This document shows positions 1 through 8,677 of a stretch of DNA of 40,446 bases, piece after piece (position 1 is the first letter of the stretch; every line of letters begins with the position of its first letter). The stretch is taken from the NCBI RefSeq assembly GCF_947489355.1, contig NZ_CANLDD010000042.1, positions 1-40,446 on the forward strand. Reading direction: 5' to 3'. The stretch is from an uncultured Microbulbifer sp. (GTDB taxonomy: Bacteria > Pseudomonadota > Gammaproteobacteria > Pseudomonadales > Cellvibrionaceae). Under the pieces are notes generated by a model. The model did no database searches and was not told where the DNA came from. It worked only from the letters and a program-made list of their open reading frames with translations. Position numbers and translations under genes: made by a program.

Positions 1-57
1 CAGGCGGGCAGCATCTAATTTGAACTCGGGTGAGAAGGATCTACGTTGTTTACTCAT
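1..57 (-). CDS. IS3-family transposase OrfA, N-terminal 19 residues (partial)
   Basis: An ATG at 57-55 on the minus strand opens a frame reading MSKQRRSFSPEFKLDAARL and leaves the window at position 1. The motif R-R-S-F-S-P-E-F-K-x-D-A is typical of the HTH_Tnp_1 domain at the start of IS3/IS911 OrfA proteins, which bind the element's terminal repeats. It follows the terminus at 120 by the usual short leader. Only the first residues are visible, so the IS subgroup cannot be assigned. Confidence 0.7.
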   Translation of the reverse strand, partial: MSKQRRSFSPEFKLDAARL

Positions 58-120
58 TGAACACCTCTGTCTCAGGCAGCGACTTTACCACCTAAATTGG
101 TGTCCGGGATTAGTAGACCA
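1..120 (-). mobile_element. IS3-family element B, 5' end only (continues beyond window)
   Basis: Read on the minus strand, a TGGTCTACTAATCCCGGACACC terminus begins at position 120 and leads after about 60 bases to an orfA start. IS3-family ends begin with TG and commonly carry GGACACC, so this is the left end of a second IS3-type element. It interrupts the transposase gene of the neighbouring element (121-964): that protein reads normally up to the sequence YLSVVMDLHSC and then runs into the IS end. The rest of the element and any target duplication lie outside the window. Confidence 0.75.
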
Positions 121-617
121 TTACAAGAGTGCAAATCCATGACCACTGATAGGTATTGCCATTGCCCTTTAACTTTCAGATAGGTTACATCAGCAACCCA
201 AACTTTGTTCTTACTGCTGGGCACTGCTCCGTCCGATCTTAGATTCTCACCAGAGGCCAGGAAGCGCTTCATGCCAGGCGCCCTACGTGTCACTCTGGTA
301 ACCCTTCCTATGAGCCCCATCTCCTGCATCAGCCGGGCTACACGCTTACGACCAACCTCATACCCCTGATTCTGCAGGGCTTTCCAGATTCTCGGACTAA
401 CGTAGCGTCCTGCTGAGTTATCTGAAATCTTCTGGATTTGCATCTTCAGCTCTTCATCCTGACATTTTCTGTCTGATGGGGGCCTCTTTATCCAGTCATA
501 ATAGCCACTGCGCGATACCCCTAGCCACTGGCACATAGTTCTAACACCTAGTTCTTGTCCGAATCTCTCGATGAATCGATATCTTGCTGATGTTCCTCCG
601 CAAGAAACCGTTGCCAC
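121..617 (-). pseudogene. IS3-family transposase OrfB, truncated by another IS
   Basis: The frame encodes the N-terminal part of an IS3-type OrfB. It has the HTH_21 region (C-x-W-L-G-V-S-R-S-G-Y-Y-D-W), then A-G-R-Y-V-S-P-R-I-W and R-V-A-R-L-M-Q-E-M-G-L-I-G, and the beginning of the DDE integrase core (V-W-V-A-D-V-T-Y-L, containing the first catalytic Asp). After DLHSC the reading frame enters the end of element B, so the second Asp and the Glu of the catalytic triad are missing. The product would be made by -1 frameshifting from orfA, as in intact IS3 elements, but it cannot transpose. Confidence 0.85.
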
Positions 618-913
618 TTTTTTAGCAGGTCAACCTCCTGCTTGAGCTTGCGATTCTCCGCCTCTAGTCGCTTTACCTTAGAAAGCTCTTTCTCATGCTT
701 GGAGACCACCCCGGTTAGTTTCTTTCTCTTATCAGCCACAATCTTCCCTTCCCGATACTCTTTTCGCCATCGTGACAGCATGAAGGGATGAATGTCGAGA
801 GTAGCTGCGACCTCTTTAACTCGAACGTCTTCGATCAAGCTAAGCATCACTGCCTTTACCTTGAATTCGTCTGAGTACTGCCACGTCTTTTTAGGGTTTA
901 AGCATTTCGGCAT
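548..913 (-). CDS. IS3-family transposase OrfA
   Basis: This 121-residue protein has an N-terminal helix-turn-helix (YSDEFKVKAVML, then VKEVAATLDIHPFMLSRWRKEY) that would recognise the IS ends. A leucine-zipper-like coiled coil follows at about residues 75-100 (KRLEAENRKLKQEVDLLKK) and serves multimerisation in this family. The zipper runs into the slippery run at 617-623, where a -1 shift would fuse it to OrfB. Length and layout are normal for an IS3-group OrfA. It appears intact, although its orfB partner is interrupted. Confidence 0.85.
   Translation of the reverse strand: MPKCLNPKKTWQYSDEFKVKAVMLSLIEDVRVKEVAATLDIHPFMLSRWRKEYREGKIVADKRKKLTGVVSKHEKELSKVKRLEAENRKLKQEVDLLKKWQRFLAEEHQQDIDSSRDSDKN
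617..623 (-). promoter_or_regulatory. A6G slippery heptamer for -1 programmed frameshift
   Basis: On the minus strand the sequence CTAAAAAAGTG lies in the orfA zone that overlaps orfB. A6G is the standard -1 slippage heptamer of IS3-family elements, and reading through it joins LLKK of OrfA to VATVSCGG of OrfB in the correct frame. The identification rests on the motif and frame relationship; slippage was not measured. Confidence 0.7.
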
Positions 914-1004
914 TAGACACCTCGTCTGTTTGACTTTGGTGTCCGTTAAAGCGGGGGAAGATCAGCACGGCGTTTTTCATGTTGTTATTCGGTGGATGAT
1001 ATAG

Positions 1005-1036
1005 GGGTTCAGATGAAACAATCTGGACCCTTTTTT
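1005..1036 (+). terminator. Rho-independent terminator on the plus strand
   Basis: GGGTTCAGAT and ATCTGGACCC form a 10-bp stem with one G-T pair around the loop GAAACA, followed directly by six T residues. It points rightwards, although no rightward gene now lies upstream. It may be the surviving end of a gene lost when IS element A inserted. Confidence 0.6.
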
Positions 1037-1132
1037 ATCATGCGTTTAACGCAGTTGTGACTGCTGTTTTCGTGTGAGCATTCACCTGGGATGGCGGGAG
1101 CGCTTGCCGCAGTTCCTGTTTGGCCGCTCTGC

Positions 1133-4100
1133 TCAAGGCTCCAATAGCGGGCCATCCATCGTAACCCTGGCATCGGGTTGGGCCACTGACGGGGTATCTT
1201 CCTCCCGCACCCGGAACCAGGTCGCGTAAAGGGCTGGCAGGAACAGCAGCGTCAGTCCGGTAGCTACGATCAGGCCACCCATGATCGCCACCGCCATGGG
1301 ACCGAAGAAATCACTGCGCGACAGCGGGATCATTGCCAAAACAGCGGTCAGGGCGGTGAGCACAATGGGGCGGAAGCGCCGCACGGTGGACTCGACAATA
1401 GCGTTCCAGGCACTGAGCCCCTGGGCCATATCCTGCTGAATCTGATCCACCAGAATCACCGAATTGCGCATCACCATGCCGCCCAGGGCAATGGTGCCCA
1501 ACATGGCCACAAACCCGAAAGGCTGGTTGAACAGTAACAGGAACAGGGTAACGCCGATGAGGCCCAGCGGCGCAGTAATAAGCACCATGGCAGAAAGAGA
1601 CATACTGCGCAATTGCAGCATCAGCAGGGTAAACACCACCAGTAGAAACAGTGGCATGCCCGCGTTGACGGAAGCTTGTCCGCGCGCGGATTCTTCCACA
1701 CTGCCGCCCACTTCCAACAGGTAACCCGGTGGCAGTTGGTCGCGAACGGTCTGCAGTTGTGGCCACACCGCATCCACCACTGTGGCGGGCAGCGCTGAAG
1801 TGTAGATGTCGGCGCGCACAGTCACCGTGGGCAATCGGTCGCGATGCCAGATAATTCCTTCCTCGAAGCCATACTCCAGGGTGGCGATCTGGTTTAGGGG
1901 AACGCTGCGGCCGCTGTCGGTCTGCACCGCCAGGTTGCCAAGCTGACTCAGGGCGTGGCGTTCACGCTCCTGGCCGCGCACGCGCACATCAATTAGCTCG
2001 TTGTCTTCGCGATACTGGCTTACGGTGATGCCGGTGAGGGAACTTTGCAGAGCGCGGGACAGGTCAGCGCTATTGACACCCAGGGCACGGGCGCGATCCT
2101 GGTCGATATTCAGGTTCACCGTCTTGCTGGGTTCCTCCCAGTCCAGGTGGACATTGGACACCTGGGGGTTTTGCCGTATATGTCCGGCCACTGCGTGGGC
2201 GAGACTGCGAACGGTAGTGATATGCTCACCGGAAACCCGGAACTGCACCGGGTAGCCTACCGGCGGGCCGTTCTCCAGACGGGAAACCCGGCTGCGCAGG
2301 GTGGGGAATTCCGTCTCCATGGTCTCGATCAGCCAACTGCGCAACTGCTCGCGCGCTTCTACACTGCGGGTCATGACAACCAACTGGGCAAAGCTGGCCG
2401 CCGGCAGTTGCTGGTTTAGGGGCAGATAGAAACGGGGTGAGCCGGTACCCACATAAGCCACATAGTTCTCCACCAGCGGATTCTTTTTCAGCAGGGATTC
2501 CAGGCGTTGGGCCTGATATTCGGTGGACGCCAGGGAGGCACCCTCGGCGAGTTTCAGGTCCACCATCAGCTCCAGGCGCGCGGAGGAGGGAAAAAACTGC
2601 TGGGGCACCAGGCGAAACAGGGCCAGTGAGCCAACAAAAATTGCCAGGGTTGCCGCAATCACGGTTTTGCGATGGCGCAGGCACCAGGTGATCAGCTTGC
2701 GGAAGCGCTGGTAGAAGGGTTTCTGATAAGGGTTCCGCAGCTCGCCTTTGTGGTCACGACGCGTCAGATTGGGCAGCAGGTAGTGGCCCAGGTAGGGCAC
2801 AAACACCACTGCAGCGATCCAGGAGGCCAGCAGTGACAGGGTGACTACCTGAAAAATGGAGCGGGTGTATTCGCCGGTACCCGACTGTGCCGTGGCAATG
2901 GGCAGAAAACCGGCGGCAGTGATCAGGGTGCCGGTGAGCATGGGGAAGGCCGTGCTGGTCCAGGCGAACCCAGCGGCTTTAAGGCGGCTGAACCCCTGCT
3001 CCATTTTAATCGACATCATTTCCACGGCGATAATGGCGTCATCCACCATTAATCCCAGTGCCAGCACCAGTGCGCCCAGGGAAATCTTGTGCAGGCCGAT
3101 GTTGAAATACTGCATCAGTGCGAAAGTCATGGCCAGCACCAGCGGAATTGACAATGCCACGATCAGGCCGGGGCGACTGCCCAGGGAGAAAAAACTCACC
3201 AGCAACACGATAGCCAGTGCCTCGGCCAATACCCGTAAGAATTCCCCCACCCCGCGTTTTACTGCGGCGGGCTGGTCCGAGACTTTGTGGAGTGCCATAC
3301 CCAGGGGCAGGTCCTGTTGCAGTTCGGCAAAGGTCGCGTCCAGCTGTCTGCCCAACTGGAGAATATCCCCACCCCCCTTCATGGAGACGGCGAGGCCGAT
3401 GGCATTCTCTCCCATAAAACGCATGCGCGGCTGGGCCGGATCGCTAAAGCCGCGGTGCACCTCGGCGATATCGCCGAGCCTCTGGGTGCGACCGCCAGCG
3501 GTGATGGGGAACTGGCGAATTTCCTCCACGGACTGGAACTGTCCGCTAACGCGTATGCGTACTCGGTCGCTCACGGTATCCACAAATCCGGCGTCGGTGA
3601 CCTGGTTTTGTGTCTGCAGGGTGTTTTGCACCGCGGCCAGGGGAATCCCCAATGAAGCGAGTTTAGTGTTGGAGAGTTCCACCCAGATTTTTTCATCCTG
3701 CAGGCCCAGCAGTTCCACTTTGCCCACATCTTTCACCCGCTGCAGGGACAGTTGCAAACGCTCGGCGTAATCCTTCAACAGTGCATAGTCAAAGCCGTTA
3801 CCCGTAAGCGCATAAATATTGCCGAAGGTGGTACCAAACTCGTCGTTGTAAAAGGGGCCGTGAATATCGGTTGGCAGGGTGTGACGGATATCGCCAATCT
3901 TTTTGCGAACCTCGTACCAGAGATCCGCGATATCCCTTGAGTGCATATCGTCCCGGGCGACAAACAACACCTGGGACTGGCCGGGGCGGGAGAAGGAGGA
4001 GATGTACTGATAGTCGCCGGTTTCCATCAGTTTTTTTTCCACCCGCTCGGTGATCTGGCGGGAGACCTCCCCGGCGCTGGCACCGGGCCAAAGGGTATTG

Positions 4101-4246
4101 ATCACCATCACCTTGAAGGTAAAGGGCGGATCTTCGCTCTGCCCCAGTTGTGTATAGGAGACGGCGCCCAGCAGCCCCAGCAGGATCATGGCGTAGAGTA
4201 CCAGGGGGCGGTTTTGCAATGCCCATTCGGAGAGGTTAAATCCCAT
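1133..4246 (-). CDS. RND-family efflux transporter, inner-membrane subunit
   Basis: This is a proton-driven multidrug efflux subunit (AcrB/ACR_tran superfamily) of about 1037 residues, the usual length. N-terminal helix 1 (PLVLYAMILLGLLGAVSY) is followed by the periplasmic porter region. A first helix block from about residue 340 includes GLMVDDAIIAVEMM, whose paired Asp residues match the proton-relay D407/D408 of AcrB. A second porter region and the C-terminal helices with MVMRNSVILVDQ follow. I chose the ATG at 4246 (MGFNLSEWALQNR) because family members begin this way; a GTG at 4315 would add 23 unlike residues. The adaptor gene lies 116 bp upstream in the same direction. No outer-membrane channel gene is present, so a shared TolC is expected. 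Confidence 0.93.
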   Translation of the reverse strand: MGFNLSEWALQNRPLVLYAMILLGLLGAVSYTQLGQSEDPPFTFKVMVINTLWPGASAGEVSRQITERVEKKLMETGDYQYISSFSRPGQSQVLFVARDDMHSRDIADLWYEVRKKIGDIRHTLPTDIHGPFYNDEFGTTFGNIYALTGNGFDYALLKDYAERLQLSLQRVKDVGKVELLGLQDEKIWVELSNTKLASLGIPLAAVQNTLQTQNQVTDAGFVDTVSDRVRIRVSGQFQSVEEIRQFPITAGGRTQRLGDIAEVHRGFSDPAQPRMRFMGENAIGLAVSMKGGGDILQLGRQLDATFAELQQDLPLGMALHKVSDQPAAVKRGVGEFLRVLAEALAIVLLVSFFSLGSRPGLIVALSIPLVLAMTFALMQYFNIGLHKISLGALVLALGLMVDDAIIAVEMMSIKMEQGFSRLKAAGFAWTSTAFPMLTGTLITAAGFLPIATAQSGTGEYTRSIFQVVTLSLLASWIAAVVFVPYLGHYLLPNLTRRDHKGELRNPYQKPFYQRFRKLITWCLRHRKTVIAATLAIFVGSLALFRLVPQQFFPSSARLELMVDLKLAEGASLASTEYQAQRLESLLKKNPLVENYVAYVGTGSPRFYLPLNQQLPAASFAQLVVMTRSVEAREQLRSWLIETMETEFPTLRSRVSRLENGPPVGYPVQFRVSGEHITTVRSLAHAVAGHIRQNPQVSNVHLDWEEPSKTVNLNIDQDRARALGVNSADLSRALQSSLTGITVSQYREDNELIDVRVRGQERERHALSQLGNLAVQTDSGRSVPLNQIATLEYGFEEGIIWHRDRLPTVTVRADIYTSALPATVVDAVWPQLQTVRDQLPPGYLLEVGGSVEESARGQASVNAGMPLFLLVVFTLLMLQLRSMSLSAMVLITAPLGLIGVTLFLLLFNQPFGFVAMLGTIALGGMVMRNSVILVDQIQQDMAQGLSAWNAIVESTVRRFRPIVLTALTAVLAMIPLSRSDFFGPMAVAIMGGLIVATGLTLLFLPALYATWFRVREEDTPSVAQPDARVTMDGPLLEP

Positions 4247-4362
4247 GGCAGTGTCTCTGTCTGGTAGGCGCGGCGGGTTTGTTGGGGCCACGCATTGGTA
4301 AAATTGTCGGGGCACCTAACGGACTGCCCTCTGCAGTTTTTGGCTGTGTTTTGACCGGTCGT

Positions 4363-5481
4363 TTAATCCTGGCTGACCAGGGTGCGGTCCGGATTGATGG
4401 GGCGGTTCATACGGTCTACAGGTCGCACGCGCTGGCCCTCCCGCAACAGGTGGGTGCCGGCTGCCACAATCCAGTCGTCGGCGTGCAGGCCGGCAAATAC
4501 CGGGACAAACTCCTGACCGAAGGGCCCCAGGGTCACTGCTGTTTTGTGCAGTGTCTGGTGTTCTTGGTCCAGCACCCATACAAAGGCCTTGCCATCGTCG
4601 GCGCTCACGGCGGACATGGGCACCTGGAATATGTCCGTGGCGGCAGCCTGGGGTACGAAAACCCGTGCACTCTGGCCCAGTTCTGCGCCAATTGCCTGGT
4701 TGTCGAAGGCCACACGGGCTTCGAATGTGCGGGAAATGGGATCTGCGGCGGGGGAGAGCTCGCGCACCTGGGCGGGGAAAGGTTTGCCCGGTTGCGACCA
4801 GAGTTCCACTGTCAGCGGCTGGCCCACACGGAAGCGGTTGATGGACTGCTCCGGCAGGTCGATGCGCACTTCCCGCTCCCCGTCTGCGGCCAGTGTGAAA
4901 ATACCCTGGCCTGCGGCCACAACCTGGCCGGCCTCCGCTCTACGGCGGGCGATCACCCCGCTCTCCGGCGCTTTCAGTACCGCGTAGGCAACCTGGTTGC
5001 GCGCCACATCCAGCTGTGCCCGGGCCTGTAACAGTCGGGCTTCACTGGCCTCAAAGCGGGTTGTAACTGTATCGAACTGGGAGTGGCTGACCAGCTGGCG
5101 CGCCAGCAGTTTGCGGTGGCGCTCCAATTCACTGCCGGCGAGGCGTTGATCGGCCTCGGCAGAATTGAAGTTTGCGCGGGCAGAGTCCAGTTGCAGACGC
5201 AGGTCCTCGGTGTCTAGTTCGGCCAGGGCCTGCCCCTGTTCAACCCGATCGCCTACGTTGACCAGGCGCTGGTGGATCTTGCCATTGATACGGAAGGCGA
5301 GGGCCGGTTCGAAGCGGGCACGTACCTCTCCGGGGTATACATCCAGCCGGGTGCTGGCCAGCTCGGGGCGAACCATCACGGCGGGGCGCGGTTTTTTCTC
5401 CCGGTCTGTGGTATCGGATGGCGTACAGGCGGATGCAAGCAGGCTGATTAACAATACAGTGTGCATTAGTGGTCGGTACAT
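4363..5481 (-). CDS. RND efflux periplasmic adaptor (membrane fusion) lipoprotein
   Basis: This 372-residue HlyD/AcrA-type adaptor would link the RND transporter to an outer-membrane channel. A short hydrophobic leader ends in LLASAC, a likely lipobox with the lipidated Cys at residue 19. Next come a beta-barrel/lipoyl half (FRINGKIHQRLVNVGDRVEQGQALAELD), an alpha-helical hairpin (about residues 95-165, rich in Ala, Glu and Arg), the second lipoyl half (LKAPESGVIARRRAEAGQVVAAGQ) and C-terminal barrel domains. It is the first gene of the leftward pump operon and is divergent from the TetR gene at 5615. Its promoter probably overlaps the palindromes at 5558-5605. Confidence 0.92.
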   Translation of the reverse strand: MYRPLMHTVLLISLLASACTPSDTTDREKKPRPAVMVRPELASTRLDVYPGEVRARFEPALAFRINGKIHQRLVNVGDRVEQGQALAELDTEDLRLQLDSARANFNSAEADQRLAGSELERHRKLLARQLVSHSQFDTVTTRFEASEARLLQARAQLDVARNQVAYAVLKAPESGVIARRRAEAGQVVAAGQGIFTLAADGEREVRIDLPEQSINRFRVGQPLTVELWSQPGKPFPAQVRELSPAADPISRTFEARVAFDNQAIGAELGQSARVFVPQAAATDIFQVPMSAVSADDGKAFVWVLDQEHQTLHKTAVTLGPFGQEFVPVFAGLHADDWIVAAGTHLLREGQRVRPVDRMNRPINPDRTLVSQD

Positions 5482-5557
5482 AGAGGTTCCCTTCCTTCGC
5501 GGCGAGGCAACAGGCTGAAACCGGGAATGGGTAGACAGGGCCCGGTAGCCAGCAATG

Positions 5558-5605
5558 CTATACTGGCGAGTATAGTAAATTTATTAAACTGGAGAGTCCA
5601 GTATA
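5558..5605. promoter_or_regulatory. Palindromic operator region between RND operon and tetR
   Basis: Two perfect dyads lie side by side: CTATACT-ggcg-AGTATAG (5558-5575) and ACTGGA-gag-TCCAGT (5588-5602). The octamer TATACTGG at 5559 also recurs inverted as CCAGTATA at 5598-5605. TetR-family repressors bind such dyads and commonly control themselves and a divergent pump. The second palindrome ends just before the tetR ribosome-binding site (GGAG at 5607-5610), so bound protein would cover the tetR start region. The role in repression is inferred. Confidence 0.7.
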
Positions 5606-5614
5606 TGGAGCACT

Positions 5615-6247
5615 ATGTCTGAGCAGTCAACGGCAAACGCCCAGCGCGGTCGTCCCAAGGACCCGGCCAAGCGCCAGGCCATACTTGATGCAGCCAAAGA
5701 GTTGTTTCTGACCCAGGGCTTTGCCGCCACCAGTATGGATGCACTGGCTTCGGCGGCGGGGGTCTCGAAACTGACCGTCTACAGCCACTTTTCCGACAAG
5801 GAGACGCTCTTTAGTGCCGCGATTACCGATCGTTGTGAAAGTATGATGCCCCTGCCGATCTTTGTGCTCGAGGAGGAGGATTCGGTAGCGGGCGTGCTGG
5901 AACGGATCGGCCAGGCTTTTCTGGAGATGGTGTACAGCGAGGATAGCGTCCGGCTGTTGCGACTGTTGTGTTCTGTGGCTTCGCAGGAATCGAGGATGGC
6001 GCAGCTTTTCTTTGATGCGGGTCCCCAGCGTATCCTTGGGGAAATGGAGCAGTTGCTGATCCGGGCCACCCAGTTGGAGATGTTGCGGGTGGAGGACCCG
6101 GCTGCTGCCGCAGAGAACTTTCTCGGCATTTTGCTGGGCTGCGGGCATCTGGGCGTGTTGATCGGGCGCTCAGAGGTGGAGGCAGGGGCGGAGCGGCGCG
6201 CGCGGGTGTGCAGGGCGGTGGATTTGTTTATACGGGCCTACCGTTAA
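5615..6247 (+). CDS. TetR/AcrR-family transcriptional regulator
   Basis: This 210-residue protein has an N-terminal TetR DNA-binding domain (RGRPKDPAKRQAILDAAKELF, then TSMDALASAAGVSKLTVYSHF at about residues 39-59) and a helical C-terminal ligand/dimer domain resembling the AefR-type group. It diverges from the RND operon across a 130-bp gap with palindromes, so it is the likely local repressor of the pump and of itself. The inducer is unknown. The ATG at 5615 is preceded by GGAG with a four-base spacer. Confidence 0.92.
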   Translation: MSEQSTANAQRGRPKDPAKRQAILDAAKELFLTQGFAATSMDALASAAGVSKLTVYSHFSDKETLFSAAITDRCESMMPLPIFVLEEEDSVAGVLERIGQAFLEMVYSEDSVRLLRLLCSVASQESRMAQLFFDAGPQRILGEMEQLLIRATQLEMLRVEDPAAAAENFLGILLGCGHLGVLIGRSEVEAGAERRARVCRAVDLFIRAYR

Positions 6248-6295
6248 ACTCCATCACAGGGCACAGCTAGCGGTGCTGGTCCGATGCAGTGCGGA

Positions 6296-6317
6296 TGCGG
6301 GCATGCGCTGGCCCGCA
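6296..6317. terminator. Hairpin between converging genes, possible terminator
   Basis: TGCGGGC and GCCCGCA form a perfect 7-bp GC-rich stem around ATGCGCTG, midway between the end of the TetR gene and the end of the leftward ABC permease gene. No T-run follows on either strand, so termination by this hairpin is only plausible. Confidence 0.4.
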
Positions 6318-6379
6318 GACACCGCGTGAAACGCTCCCGCTATACATTGCCACCCGTATCAGTTACCGATTGCATTTGA

Positions 6380-7141
6380 TCAGGTTTTGATACGGTAACC
6401 GGTGCGGAATATCCACCAGGTGGCGAGAAGACACAGGATCAGGAAAAGCAGGGTCATGCCCACACTGAGCCCAATATTGACATCCGCCACGCCGTAAAAT
6501 GCCCAGCGGAAACCGCTGATCAGGTAGACCACGGGATTGAACAGGGTAATTTTCTGCCAGACTGCCGGCAGCATACTGATAGAGTAAAAGGCACCTCCAA
6601 GGAAGGTCAGTGGTGTGATCACCATCAGGGGGATAATTTGCAGCTTCTGGAAGTCGTCGGCCCAGACACCGATGATAAAGCCGAACAAACTGAAGGTGAG
6701 GGCGGTCAATACAAGAAATACCACCATCCACACTGGGTGGGTAATTTCATAGTCCACAAAGAAGCGCGCCGTCACCAATATCAGGAGACCCAGGACGATA
6801 GACTTGGTTGCTGCGGCCCCCACATAACCCGCCACAATCTCGAATACAGATACCGGTGCGGACAGGATTTCGTAAATAGTACCGGAGAATTTCGGAAAGA
6901 AAATGCCAAAGGAGGCATTGGAGATACTCTCGCTCAGTAGCGCCAGCATGATCAGTCCGGGGATAATGAAGGCCCCATAGCTGACGCCCTCAATGTTGCC
7001 CATTCGTGCACCGATGGCGGCACCGAACACGATAAAGTAAAGGGAAGTGGAGAGCACCGGCCAGACGATACTCTGCATCAGGGTGCGCCAGGTGCGCGCC
7101 ATTTCAAACTTGTAAATTGCACCAATGCCATACCAGTTCAT
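6380..7141 (-). CDS. yadH: ABC-2 type transporter permease (YadH-like)
   Basis: This 253-residue integral membrane protein of the ABC-2 family has about six hydrophobic segments (for example [36 protein letters not shown] and the C-terminal [18 protein letters not shown]). It carries the signature region [16 protein letters not shown] and [15 protein letters not shown], which closely resembles E. coli YadH as I know it. Its start overlaps the stop of the ATPase gene as ATGA (7141-7138), indicating translational coupling. Together they form an exporter whose substrate is not known. Confidence 0.9.
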   Translation of the reverse strand: MNWYGIGAIYKFEMARTWRTLMQSIVWPVLSTSLYFIVFGAAIGARMGNIEGVSYGAFIIPGLIMLALLSESISNASFGIFFPKFSGTIYEILSAPVSVFEIVAGYVGAAATKSIVLGLLILVTARFFVDYEITHPVWMVVFLVLTALTFSLFGFIIGVWADDFQKLQIIPLMVITPLTFLGGAFYSISMLPAVWQKITLFNPVVYLISGFRWAFYGVADVNIGLSVGMTLLFLILCLLATWWIFRTGYRIKT

Positions 7142-8103
7142 TCCTGCATCTCCCCGCTGAGTTGTCCCTCGTGTTTCTGATGTTCACCGTGTACCAGATT
7201 CACAAAGATTTCCTCCAGGGAGCTCTCCCTGGTGTGCAGATCGCGAAAATCGATATTGGCGGCATTGAGGCAGCGCAGGAATTCCGCAATGCCGGTATCT
7301 TCGCTCTTGATATCAAAGCGGTATATCAATTCACTGCCATCACTGTTCAACCTGAGCGGCAGGTCGGCGAGGGCATCGGGAATCTTTTGCAAGGGTTCCG
7401 GCAGTGTCAGGCTGAGCTCCTTTTCCCCCATGCGCTGCATCAGGGCATTTTTCTCTTCCACCACGACCAGTTCACCGCGATTGATCACCCCGATACGATC
7501 GGCCATCTCCTCGGCTTCCTCGATATAGTGGGTGGTGAGAATGATGGTGACCCCGGAATCCCGCAGCCCGCGCACCATGGCCCACATATCCTGGCGCAGT
7601 TCTACATCGACGCCGGCCGTGGGCTCATCCAAAAAGAGTACATGGGGTTCGTGGGAGAGTGCCTTGGCAATCATTAAGCGGCGCTTCATACCCCCGGACA
7701 GGGTAATGATTTTGTTGCCTTTCTTTTCCCACAGGGACAGCTGCCGCAGGATTTTTTCCAGGTAGCTGGGGTTGGGCGCTTTACCAAACAGCCCGCGGCT
7801 GAATTTCACTGCACTCCAAACGCTCTCGAACGCATCGGTGGATATTTCCTGGGGCACCAATCCGATCTCCCGGCGGGCCCTGCGGTAATCCCGCTGGATA
7901 TCATAGCCGCTGACAGTGACATTGCCCTGGCTGGCATTGACGATACCGCACACAATACTGATCAGGGTGGTCTTGCCGGCACCATTGGGGCCAAGCAGGG
8001 CAAAAATTTCCCCGCGTTGAATCTCCAAATTAACTTTCTTTAGAGCGGTAAAGCCGCCGGCATAGGTTTTGCCGAGATCTTGAATGGAAATAATGGGTTC
8101 CAC
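7138..8103 (-). CDS. yadG: ABC transporter ATP-binding protein (YadG-like)
   Basis: This 321-residue nucleotide-binding subunit has a Walker A (GPNGAGKTT, residues 38-46), Q-loop region, ABC signature (LSGGMKRRL, about residue 139), Walker B ([12 protein letters not shown], about residue 158) and a switch His ([17 protein letters not shown]). The C-terminal extension is typical of the CcmA/YadG drug- or polysaccharide-export group. The start is a GTG at 8103 with AAGGAG six bases upstream. It is coupled to the permease gene. A SoxR-type promoter 570 bp upstream faces this operon. Confidence 0.92.
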   Translation of the reverse strand: MEPIISIQDLGKTYAGGFTALKKVNLEIQRGEIFALLGPNGAGKTTLISIVCGIVNASQGNVTVSGYDIQRDYRRARREIGLVPQEISTDAFESVWSAVKFSRGLFGKAPNPSYLEKILRQLSLWEKKGNKIITLSGGMKRRLMIAKALSHEPHVLFLDEPTAGVDVELRQDMWAMVRGLRDSGVTIILTTHYIEEAEEMADRIGVINRGELVVVEEKNALMQRMGEKELSLTLPEPLQKIPDALADLPLRLNSDGSELIYRFDIKSEDTGIAEFLRCLNAANIDFRDLHTRESSLEEIFVNLVHGEHQKHEGQLSGEMQE

Positions 8104-8224
8104 TTTTTCTCCTTGTCAAAGTAAGGTGATCGGGGCTTTTCTGTCTGCACGCTGTCGGTTCAGTCTACATCCTGCCGCACAATATTTCAGTAGCCTGCCA
8201 ACTCGAACAAGGATATTCGGGTCG

Positions 8225-8252
8225 CAAATCAAGCATGTAAGTGCTTGATTTG
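8225..8252. repeat. Perfect 11-bp inverted repeat
   Basis: CAAATCAAGCA and its exact complement TGCTTGATTTG flank the loop TGTAAG. It lies in the 600-bp gene-free gap upstream of the ABC exporter. The arms are AT-rich and there is no adjoining T-run, so an operator or RNA structure in the long leader is as likely as a terminator. Confidence 0.6.
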
Positions 8253-8288
8253 TCGTGGATGGATTGCGGGCATGCGCCGCAAACCCGG

Positions 8289-8320
8289 GTTGAAAAAGGC
8301 CGTGGAAGGCTTTTTTCAAC
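8289..8320. repeat. Inverted repeat, terminator-like hairpin
   Basis: GTTGAAAAAGGCC and GGCTTTTTTCAAC pair over 13 positions with one mismatch around the loop GTGGAA. An A-run on one arm and a T-run on the other give it the look of a bidirectional terminator or a leader attenuator. It stands between the SoxR-box promoter and the ABC operon. Apart from this hairpin and the one at 8225-8252, I see no coding signal between 8104 and 8677. Confidence 0.5.
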
Positions 8321-8677
8321 AGCTTATTAGAGTGTAAGCCGGTGTGTGCTGTTGAGGTGACTGGCAAAGTGCGCTTGCAGCGCAGGCAGTGACCGTGTCT
8401 ATGGTTGCCCCGGATATTACCGAGAGCGCCATGGGTGCTGTGACGGTAGTTGCAAAGCTCATTGCCCGGTTCCCAATGCATGACCTTCCGGGCTCATATT
8501 GGCCGTCGGTGACGAGGTGTGGTTCAAGATCTGCCGGGCGAGGCGGATACTTGGGCTCTCTGCTGCCACCATCAATAGGAAGAAGCCCGGTGTTGTCGGT
8601 GGCTGAGGCGCAGGGTTTGGCTGTTTGCGGTTGCAGTTCACGGTTTGTCTCCCTTCACTTGCATTGGAAAGCTGTGC

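Larger units (their letters stand above)
121..964 (-). mobile_element. IS3-family element A, interrupted remnant
   Basis: The left end on the minus strand is at 964, reading TGATCTTCCCCCGCTTTAAC and then GGACACC. This matches the TG...GGACAC style of IS3-group ends and resembles the terminus of element B. Inside are a complete orfA (548-913) and the 5' part of orfB (617-121) in the -1 frame. The element is cut at 121/120 by element B, so its right end lies beyond the window or is lost. It sits downstream of the RND pump genes in the same orientation. Confidence 0.8.

Noticed and set aside
2856-3770. 304-codon rightward open frame inside the RND transporter gene
   Set aside because: It lies fully antisense to a well-conserved transporter and its sequence (Arg/Ser/Pro-rich, no motif) is a typical GC-skew shadow.
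4279-5031. 250-codon rightward open frame over the adaptor gene
   Set aside because: Antisense to the adaptor, with no recognisable domain and no ribosome-binding site; a shadow of the real gene.
8116-8481. 121-codon leftward open frame downstream of the SoxR box
   Set aside because: I considered it as the SoxR target, but the sequence is Cys/His/Arg-rich and low in quality, it spans two strong hairpins and has no good start signal.
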